A stretch of DNA of 10,682 bases from JAFMDF01 sp039024375 (lineage in GTDB: Bacteria > Bacteroidota > Bacteroidia > Chitinophagales > Saprospiraceae). The stretch lies in assembly GCA_039024375.1 (NCBI GenBank), contig JBCCQK010000276.1, forward strand, positions 1-10,682, read 5' to 3'. Position numbers and translations under genes: made by a program. The notes beneath the pieces were generated by a model. The model ran no database searches and was not told where the DNA came from. It saw only the letters and a list, made by a program, of their open reading frames with translations. Of the stretch, positions 5,664 through 10,682 are shown one piece after another. The stretch's first letter is position 1. The number at the start of each line of letters is the position of its first letter.

Positions 5664-5952
5664 AGTAAAATGGTTTTATTCAGTCGGGTAATAAACTTGT
5701 GCTACTTGAAATTTTCTTTAACCACCATTTTTTGGTTAGGGAAAACAGTCGGTGTGTAGGTAGAAAAGAGGCAGTTGCCACAATTTCAAAATATAAAACA
5801 AATATAGACAGGAATACTATACAGAATCTGTAAAAAATTTGAAGGAATTCTGATTTCGATAGCGAAAATGAAAAAATTAATAGCAGTATGTCCGTCATTA
5901 TTGATTATTCATCCCGTACGGGTAAACTATCTATTACTCATCAATCATAATT
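5664..5952. other. Non-coding region between kinase gene and terminator
   Basis: About 290 bases without a convincing gene. A 72-codon minus-strand frame (5680-5898), Phe/Leu/Ser-rich with a possible membrane segment, ends 17 bases before the terminator stem, but I recognise nothing in it and its composition fits translated AT-rich DNA. The segment also contains one copy of the 26-base CCCGTACGGG repeat. Confidence 0.4.
5909..5934 (+). repeat. 26-base dispersed repeat with CCCGTACGGG palindrome, copy 1
   Basis: These 26 bases are identical to 9040-9065 and centre on the palindrome CCCGTACGGG (5913-5922), followed by TAAACTATCTAT. This copy lies 19 bases beyond the kinase stop codon. The CpG-containing core stands out from the AT-rich surroundings. 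Confidence 0.8.
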
Positions 5953-7212
5953 TCACGGAAAAGTAACCGTCAATTGGTGCACTCCTTCTTCAAATATATA
6001 GTTGACTTTTAGACGATTAACATCGCAGATTTTTTTAACAATGGCCAAACCCAAGCCCAACGATTCTCCACTTTGGTTACTTTTGCGAAAGCGTTCGAAC
6101 AACTGCTGCGTTGGAACTTTGGGCGCCTCTCCTGGGTTTCTCACGACCAACTGCTTTTTGTCCAATTGAATATTGACCCATCCGTCGGGCACATTGTATC
6201 GGACAGCGTTCTTAATCAAGTTACTCACCAAAATATCGGCTACGGAGGCGTTGATAGCCAGCGAAATATTGGGCGAAATCGCACGTTGCATCTGTAAACC
6301 CTTTAAATCGCATATATCCTTAAAAATGAGCGCCGATTGTTCTACCACTTCCGAGAAGTTCGTGATTTCTCGGCTTGTAAATTCGTTGTTTTCAATTTTG
6401 GTTAGTAAGGAAAGGGATTGTCCTAAGCGAGATAATTTAGACAAGGCAGCTTGAGCCGATTGAATCAACGGTAGTTGTTTTTCGCTGAGGTCGGGACTTT
6501 CCAATAGCAGTTCTAATTTCCCTTTCGCAACGGCAATGGGGGTTTGCATTTCGTGAGCGGCGTTCTCCGAAAATTCCTTCAAAGTAATATAATCTCTGCT
6601 GGCTTTATCGGTCATAGTGGTAATAAATTCGTTAAGTTCTTTGAACTCTTTGGTGGAGGTTTGGGATAGGCTGAGGGCCTTGCTTTTTTTTAAATTGAAA
6701 GTGGCTATTTTTTGTAAAGTTTTTTGAAAAGGTTGGAATAACCAACTAGAAATCAAAAAGCTACAAACCAATAGCGTTAAACCTAGACCCAAAAAAAGCT
6801 GAGACATCACGCTAACGACTCCCCCCGAAACGTCATCCGTTTCCAAGAAAATATCAATCATCTTAAACCGATAATATTCGCCGTTGATGAGTTGAGTGAT
6901 GGTTAGTTTTCGATGGGGTTCCAAACGTTTGAAAAAGGGGTGCATCGCTAAAGTATCGGTAAATTGGTAAGTCGTGTCCTTGGGAACAATATTGGTTACT
7001 TTAGTGATTTGTGTTTTCTGGTTTTGTAAAGCATCGATTGGTTTGCCCGCGGCAATAGCATCTTTCAGAATGAACATATTCTGCGCCAAAGAATAGTCGG
7101 TTTCTTTCGCCACAACTTTCATCACCATGTTGTACGTAATGAAACCTGCCGCCCCAAAAACTAAGGACATGATGAATAAATAGAGGAGCGTTGCTTTGGT
7201 TATCAGACGCAT
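5953..7212 (-). CDS. Sensor histidine kinase
   Basis: A 419-residue inner-membrane kinase that would autophosphorylate and pass phosphate to the regulator encoded just upstream. TM1 is at about 5-27. A periplasmic sensor of about 105 residues follows (no recognised domain), then TM2 at about 134-157 and a short HAMP-like linker beginning FQPF (159-162). The dimerisation/phosphoacceptor helix is FSENAAHEMQTPIA (214-227) with His220. The ATPase domain has the N box NLIKNAVRYN (331-340), a degenerate G1 region (VVRNPGEAP instead of DNGxG), an F-box-like LFERFRKS (371-378) and the G2 box GLGLAIV (386-392). An in-frame stop lies eight codons above the ATG at 7212, which supports that start. A gap of 115 bases separates it from the regulator. 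The stimulus is unknown. Confidence 0.95.
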   Translation of the reverse strand: MRLITKATLLYLFIMSLVFGAAGFITYNMVMKVVAKETDYSLAQNMFILKDAIAAGKPIDALQNQKTQITKVTNIVPKDTTYQFTDTLAMHPFFKRLEPHRKLTITQLINGEYYRFKMIDIFLETDDVSGGVVSVMSQLFLGLGLTLLVCSFLISSWLFQPFQKTLQKIATFNLKKSKALSLSQTSTKEFKELNEFITTMTDKASRDYITLKEFSENAAHEMQTPIAVAKGKLELLLESPDLSEKQLPLIQSAQAALSKLSRLGQSLSLLTKIENNEFTSREITNFSEVVEQSALIFKDICDLKGLQMQRAISPNISLAINASVADILVSNLIKNAVRYNVPDGWVNIQLDKKQLVVRNPGEAPKVPTQQLFERFRKSNQSGESLGLGLAIVKKICDVNRLKVNYIFEEGVHQLTVTFP

Positions 7213-7327
7213 GGAGCTTTTTGTTTGTAGTAACTATTTGGAACAGAGAGAAGAGACTCGAAAGAAAGGACGCCCAAATTTGACAAATAAAATAAAATTA
7301 GTCGTTATCGGTTCTCCCGCGACCCGT

Positions 7328-8005
7328 TTAATTGTTATGAAATTTATATCCCAATCCATAAATCGTCTTGATATAGTCGTTGCCTTGGGCTGCCGTAATT
7401 TTCTTTCGTAAGTTCTTAATGTGTTGATAGACAAAATCGAAGGAATCCAAGAAATCGACATTGTCACCCCAAAGATGCTCGGCAATGGTTTGTTTGGTCA
7501 AAACACGGTTTTTATTCGAAATGAAAAACAGGAGCAACTCATATTCTTTGACCGTCAGTTCCAGCAATTTGCCGTGAATACTCACCTCGTGATTATTGGT
7601 GTCAACGCTAATCTCGTTAAACTTTATTTCCGTGAATCCTTGAAACTTTCGACGCCGATAGATGGCCTTCAATCTAGCATTGAGTTCGGATAAGTGGAAC
7701 GGCTTTGTCAAATAGTCGTCGGCGCCCAATTCTAGCCCTTCCACGCGGTCGTCCAACGAATTTTTGGCCGAAATGATTAAAATGCCCGCTTCGGACTGTT
7801 CTTTCTTCAAGAAATGCAAAACATCTAAACCATTTCCATCGGGTAGCATTATGTCTAGTAGAATAACGTCGTAGGCAAACACGTTCAGCTTGTTGACGGC
7901 AGTTTGATAGTCGTGGGCTACTTCGCAGACCACTTCGTTGGTGGACAAATAAGAGCGAATGTTGTCCGCCAAGGCTTTTTCGTCTTCGATTACTAATAAC
8001 TTCAT
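7328..8005 (-). CDS. OmpR/PhoB-family response regulator
   Basis: A 225-residue transcription factor. The receiver domain (1-115) has the acidic pair Glu7-Asp8, the phosphoacceptor Asp51 in LLDIMLPDGNG, Ser79 and Lys101 (LTKPF). The C-terminal winged helix (about 125-223) has the family pattern LTVKEYELLLFFISNKNRVL, the recognition region YQHIKNLRKKI and the terminal YIKTIYGLGYKF. It is first in a two-gene unit with the histidine kinase, the usual pairing. A hairpin with a U-tract lies immediately before its ATG (8010-8046), so expression may be attenuated or autoregulated. It is divergent from the ECF sigma gene, and both could share control through the 195-base intergenic region. Confidence 0.96.
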   Translation of the reverse strand: MKLLVIEDEKALADNIRSYLSTNEVVCEVAHDYQTAVNKLNVFAYDVILLDIMLPDGNGLDVLHFLKKEQSEAGILIISAKNSLDDRVEGLELGADDYLTKPFHLSELNARLKAIYRRRKFQGFTEIKFNEISVDTNNHEVSIHGKLLELTVKEYELLLFFISNKNRVLTKQTIAEHLWGDNVDFLDSFDFVYQHIKNLRKKITAAQGNDYIKTIYGLGYKFHNN

Positions 8006-8009
8006 AATG

Positions 8010-8046
8010 AAAAAATTTAGATTGAAGGGTGTCGCCTTCAGTCTAA
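8010..8046 (-). promoter_or_regulatory. Leader hairpin plus U-tract before the response regulator
   Basis: On the minus strand TTAGACTGAAGG (8046-8035) pairs with CCTTCAATCTAA (8028-8017), 12 bp with one wobble and a 6-base loop. It is followed by six Ts at 8015-8010 and the ATG at 8005. The form is that of an intrinsic terminator, but it stands in the leader of the gene it would stop. An attenuator or an operator are both possible. Confidence 0.5.
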
Positions 8047-8110
8047 TTTATTAGTGGTGAATGTGTTTTTTTTTAAAAAAAATATTTCCTTGAATTGTCT
8101 ATAACGAAAA

Positions 8111-8131
8111 CAAAGATAGATGGTAATTTTG
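8111..8131. promoter_or_regulatory. Divergent -7-like boxes between regulator and sigma gene
   Basis: TATCTTTG on the minus strand (8118-8111, toward the regulator) and TAATTTTG on the plus strand (8124-8131, toward the sigma gene) both match TAnnTTTG. Neither has a -33 element at good spacing; the best plus-strand TTG is 26 bases upstream. Support is therefore weak. Confidence 0.25.
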
Positions 8132-8199
8132 AAAAAAATTTGAAGTATCTTGCAGCCAATTTTACAATTGCGTATTGTCTAATATAATTCAGCTCGACA

Positions 8200-8829
8200 G
8201 TGTCCTCAGCAGAAACGTTTTTACAGTATCAACCCCAACTCCAACGAATTGCCTACAACATGGTGGGCTGTATGAAAGATGCCGAAGATTTGGTGCAAGA
8301 TACATTCGAAAAGTGGCTAAAAGTGGACCACAGTACCATCAAAAATGTTAAGGCCTACTTGATTCAAACACTCAAGAATATCTGCATTAACTTCCTCAAC
8401 TCCATCCGCCGAACCAGAGAAATTCATTTTCAAAATCCCCTCGAAGGCTTGCGTCACCGCTACGAAGAAATTGATTTTCGTCCTTTCGATTTCGAGCACG
8501 ATTTATCAACGGGTATCAGCGAGTTGTTACAAAAATTGACCCTACCCGAATTTTCCATTTTGATTCTAAGAGAAGGCTTTGAAATGGACTACCCACAACT
8601 GACGCAGATTTTTGATAAAAAAATGGAGCATTGTCGGCAATTAGTGAGTCGTGCCAAAAAGAAGATTAAAGCCCCACAATTGCGTTTCCCACTCAACAAA
8701 GAAAAGAAAAATCGAGTTTCCAAAGAAATCTCTACGGTCTGTAAAAACGGTAATCTTCAACAGTTAGTGACTTTTTTGCAAAAAGAGTTGGAGCGCCTAC
8801 CTAAAGTAAATACCCCTTTCCGAAAATAA
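8200..8829 (+). CDS. ECF41/SigJ-like sigma factor with shortened C-terminal domain
   Basis: A 209-residue RNA polymerase sigma factor of the extracytoplasmic-function type. Region 2 spans about 7-72 (FLQYQPQLQRIAYNMVGCMK, then AEDLVQDTFEKWL) and region 4 about 107-157, with the helix-turn-helix ending CRQLVSRAKKKI (145-156). Residues 162-196 (RFPLNKEKK, then CKNGNLQQLVTFLQKE) match the start of the SnoaL-like extension typical of ECF41 factors. The protein then stops, whereas full-length members have about 290 residues. The WLPEP-type linker motif and the SnoaL DGGGR motif are missing. Start: GTG at 8200 is the only start between an in-frame TAA (8185) and the region 2 residues. No anti-sigma gene is adjacent. 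An ECF41-type promoter match lies downstream, before the desaturase. Confidence 0.85.
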   Translation: MSSAETFLQYQPQLQRIAYNMVGCMKDAEDLVQDTFEKWLKVDHSTIKNVKAYLIQTLKNICINFLNSIRRTREIHFQNPLEGLRHRYEEIDFRPFDFEHDLSTGISELLQKLTLPEFSILILREGFEMDYPQLTQIFDKKMEHCRQLVSRAKKKIKAPQLRFPLNKEKKNRVSKEISTVCKNGNLQQLVTFLQKELERLPKVNTPFRK

Positions 8830-8852
8830 TTTTTAAAAATTTTCTTTCCCTT

Positions 8853-8878
8853 TGTCACAAATCTTCCTTTCACTTGTC
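8853..8878 (+). promoter_or_regulatory. Possible ECF41-type promoter before the desaturase
   Basis: TGTCACA (8853-8859) matches the -35 consensus reported for ECF41 factors (TGTCACA-n16-CGTC, from memory). TGTC (8875-8878), one base off CGTC, follows with a 15-base gap. It lies 24 bases after the ECF41-like gene and about 220 before the desaturase ATG. The long leader and imperfect -10 limit confidence. Confidence 0.35.
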
Positions 8879-9039
8879 TAGTACTTGTAAACTTATCTAA
8901 AACATCTATTGCAACCCCGATTTATTGAAAATGAAATAATTGCAAAGTTACGCGTGTAGGGTGCTCTTGCCAATCTATTTTGTTACTCAACACACCTTAT
9001 GAATTTGTAGATTCTCTGATGCAGAAAATCATTTATCAC

Positions 9040-9065
9040 TCATCCCGTACGGGTAAACTATCTAT
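9040..9065 (+). repeat. 26-base dispersed repeat with CCCGTACGGG palindrome, copy 2
   Basis: Identical to 5909-5934, with the palindrome at 9044-9053. This copy lies 36 bases before the desaturase ATG, so it could act as an operator there. The other copy lies downstream of a gene, which argues for a generic dispersed repeat. Confidence 0.8.
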
Positions 9066-9101
9066 CATTTATATTAGAAAACTGACAGATTAATTTTGAC
9101 A

Positions 9102-10181
9102 ATGGAACAGCAGATTAAAGCAGACCTAAAAGATTGGGCAAAGATTATTAGCCAATACAAAAAGCCGAACAACACTAAGGCGATTATTCAACTAGTCAAC
9201 TCATTTGGTCCCTTTATCGGCCTTTGGGTATTGATGTATTTTTCTTTATCGTGGTCGTATTTGATTACTCTAGCATTGGCGTTTGTGAATGCTTTCTTTT
9301 TGGTAAGAATTTTTATTATTCAACACGATTGTGGCCACCAATCTTTTTTGCAAAAACGAAAATGGAACAACCGAATTGGCTTAGTTTGTAGCTTTTTTAG
9401 TGCGATTCCCTACAAATATTGGGCAAAAGTCCACAGTCACCACCATGGTCATACGGGGCAGTTGGAAGAGCGAGATTTTGGCGACATCAATTTTTTGACG
9501 GTCAAGGAATACCATCAATTACCTACGGTTAATAAGTTGGCTTACCGAGCATTCCGAAGCCCATTCATGCTGTTTTGCATCGTCCCTATTATCTATTTGG
9601 TGTTTTCGATGCGCTACCCATTTCTAGGAAAAGGTAGAAAAGGCTGGAAACGCATTCACCAAGCGATGACGATAAATAATTTGCTATTTACAGCCGTTTT
9701 TATGGGTTGTGGATTTTTATTCGGTTGGCAAAATTTCCTCATGGTGCATTTACCCATTGTTTACTTCTTTGGGGTAATCGCCTTTTGGTTTTTTTACGTA
9801 CAACACCAGCACGAAGAGACGTACCAGCAATGGAAAGAAAACTGGGACTATGTCCTCGCTGCCATCAAAGGGGCGACTTATTATAAATTGCCCAAAGTTT
9901 TCCAATGGCTGACGGGCAATATCGGTTTTCACCATATTCACCATTTAAGTTCTCAGATTCCCAATTATAATTTAGAAAGATGCGCCGAGGAAAACCCAAT
10001 CTTGCAAAAGCACGTCAAAGTGCTGACGTTTAGAGAAAGTCTCGGCGCTATTTTTAATAAATTATGGGATGAAGACAGTGAACGAATGATTTCGTTTAGT
10101 GAGTATGCCGAGATGAAGAAGGTGAAAGTAGTGGAGAAGATGCCAGCGAAAAGTTTGCACCGTCGAACGGAAGCAGCGTAG
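9102..10181 (+). CDS. Membrane fatty acid (acyl-lipid) desaturase, DesA-like
   Basis: A 359-residue integral membrane di-iron enzyme that introduces a double bond into fatty acyl chains of membrane lipids, probably using an electron donor encoded elsewhere. All three histidine boxes are present: HDCGH (75-79), HSHHH (111-115, the HxxHH form) and GNIGFHHIHHL (272-282, HxxHH at 277-281). An extra QHQHEE lies at 235-240. Hydrophobic segments at about 36-73, 93-105, 153-172 and 193-233 fit the family topology, and length is normal. ATG at 9102 is preferred over a TTG two codons earlier. Regiochemistry (for example delta-12) cannot be told from sequence. The upstream ECF41-like sigma gene and TGTCACA site suggest possible stress control of membrane fluidity, which is inference. 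Confidence 0.93.
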   Translation: MEQQIKADLKDWAKIISQYKKPNNTKAIIQLVNSFGPFIGLWVLMYFSLSWSYLITLALAFVNAFFLVRIFIIQHDCGHQSFLQKRKWNNRIGLVCSFFSAIPYKYWAKVHSHHHGHTGQLEERDFGDINFLTVKEYHQLPTVNKLAYRAFRSPFMLFCIVPIIYLVFSMRYPFLGKGRKGWKRIHQAMTINNLLFTAVFMGCGFLFGWQNFLMVHLPIVYFFGVIAFWFFYVQHQHEETYQQWKENWDYVLAAIKGATYYKLPKVFQWLTGNIGFHHIHHLSSQIPNYNLERCAEENPILQKHVKVLTFRESLGAIFNKLWDEDSERMISFSEYAEMKKVKVVEKMPAKSLHRRTEAA

Positions 10182-10315
10182 TTGTTGTGTGAAGTTCTCT
10201 TTTTTGGCGCTGAGAGACGCTTTTTTAAGTTATGATTTTTTTCGTAAGGAAAGTGGTTCACTAACCCCGAGTACTTCGGCAGAATTACTATATATTTTCT
10301 AGACAGGATGAACAC

Positions 10316-10514
10316 GATTTACAGGATTATTTCTAGCGCTTGCCTAAGTGGTTAGTCAAGATAAAGTTGTCGGATAGGAGAGGGAGATTCCTTGAGGGAA
10401 TCTTTCTCTTTCAACGGTTAAAAGAAGAAGATTCTCTGAAAGAATCTCCTTCTCCTGCTTAATTGGAACCCGACAGTATTAATTTGAAAACTACTAAGTT
10501 GAATCCTGTAAATC
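10316..10514. repeat. 13-bp inverted repeats bounding a 200-bp segment
   Basis: GATTTACAGGATT (10316-10328) and AATCCTGTAAATC (10502-10514) are perfect inverted copies 173 bases apart. They enclose the folded element at 10366-10477. Related ACAGGAT wording occurs just left at 10303-10309. The layout resembles a small non-autonomous repeat element, but no target-site duplication is evident. Confidence 0.5.
10366..10477. other. Possible three-way-junction structured element
   Basis: An 8-bp closing stem (10366-10373 with 10470-10477, including TGTCGG/CCGACA) encloses two hairpins. Hairpin A is AGAGGGAGATTCC (10379-10391) with GGAATCTTTCTCT (10397-10409), containing two wobbles. Hairpin B is AGAAGAAGATTCT (10423-10435) with AGAATCTCCTTCT (10441-10453), containing one mismatch. 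The loops are five bases each. The arms can also re-pair: 10376-10390 with 10442-10456 over 15 bp with one wobble. Strand and function are unknown. Confidence 0.45.
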
Positions 10515-10605
10515 TTGAAATCTCCGATGAATGCGGAGTCGTATGACCTGTCAAAAGAAAATTAGGGATGAGGAATTAAATAAACTACGCAAAATGACGA
10601 GATTA

Positions 10606-10682
10606 TTTTTTCGATTAGTTAGGCAAATTTTTTCAGCATAGCCTAGCTACGTTGAAAAAATTTGCCTAACTAATCGGAAAAA
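10606..10682. repeat. Long near-perfect hairpin truncated by the window edge
   Basis: The arms 10612-10635 and 10653-10676 are perfect 24-base inverted copies. They extend outward by T-run/A-run pairing (10607-10611 with 10678-10682, G10677 bulged) and inward to a TAGC-CTA-GCTA tip (10639-10649). The result is a nearly continuous hairpin of about 36 bp. It may run past 10682. A bidirectional terminator or a cruciform/MITE-type repeat would fit. Confidence 0.7.

Larger units (their letters stand above)
10182..10682. other. Non-coding right end rich in inverted repeats
   Basis: About 500 bases with no credible gene. From 10182 to 10315 only a weak GCG/CGC hairpin with a T-run (about 10207-10226) is seen, which might be a poor terminator of the desaturase gene. 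Beyond it lie the three inverted-repeat structures listed separately, plus a small hairpin CTCCG 10522-10526 with CGGAG 10534-10538. Confidence 0.5.

Noticed and set aside
5680..5898. 72-codon minus-strand frame with a possible membrane segment
   Set aside because: No recognisable motif and a low-complexity composition. A TATATTTG box (5799-5806, minus) lies inside the frame rather than before it. Its closeness to the terminator is noted, but this is not enough to call a gene.
9091..9098. TAATTTTG as the desaturase promoter
   Set aside because: It matches TAnnTTTG but ends three bases before the ATG, so transcription would begin inside the start codon. Probably coincidence.
10612..10676. Integron attC site (GTTAGGC and GCCTAAC present)
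   Set aside because: The order is GTTAGGC first and GCCTAAC last, the reverse of an attC site. The stem is perfect, without the extrahelical bases of attC, and no integrase or cassette is present.

Overview
The window looks like chromosomal DNA of a Bacteroidota bacterium, possibly Saprospiria-like. The phylum-level guess rests on three things: moderately AT-rich DNA, starts without Shine-Dalgarno sequences, and upstream motifs resembling the Bacteroidota promoter (-33 TTG/TTTG, -7 TAnnTTTG). It carries ten convincing protein genes, and the class-level guess is weak. No transposase, phage gene, tRNA, rRNA or CRISPR array is visible.

Layout. Positions 1-719 hold no credible protein gene. About 105-415 reads as a structured non-coding RNA made of two related modules, each with a C-run, a small hairpin and a long hairpin with a G6-UAG loop. 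It is followed by two stacked terminator-like hairpins. A Nudix hydrolase (720-1262, minus) diverges from queG (1315-2247), followed by crcB/fluC (2404-2766). crcB is bracketed by oppositely oriented heptamer-repeat arrays, and a perfect 35-bp palindrome sits in front of it. Next come a Wzz-type chain-length protein (2952-4049), a DUF4240 protein (4091-4660) and a small GIY-YIG/URI-fold nuclease-like protein (4700-5029). These three are co-directional and closely spaced. A DinB/YfiT-type metal enzyme (5042-5563, minus) converges on them.

The minus strand then carries a two-component system, with an OmpR-type regulator (7328-8005) followed by its histidine kinase (5953-7212). The regulator leader holds a hairpin plus U-tract just before the start codon. 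Divergent from it is an ECF41/SigJ-like sigma factor (8200-8829) that starts at GTG and appears to lack most of the C-terminal SnoaL-like domain usual for that group. Downstream is a site resembling the ECF41 promoter, then a membrane fatty-acid desaturase (9102-10181). The right end (10182-10682) is non-coding but full of inverted repeats: a possible three-way-junction element and a nearly continuous long hairpin cut by the window edge.

How it fits together. Most genes are housekeeping or regulatory: tRNA queuosine synthesis, fluoride export, nucleotide clean-up, envelope polysaccharide, sensing and membrane lipid. The most novel items are the two-module RNA at the left edge, the DUF4240 plus URI-nuclease gene pair (possible antitoxin/immunity and toxin), and the shortened ECF41 factor with a candidate target site before the desaturase. 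All three are inferences from sequence alone.
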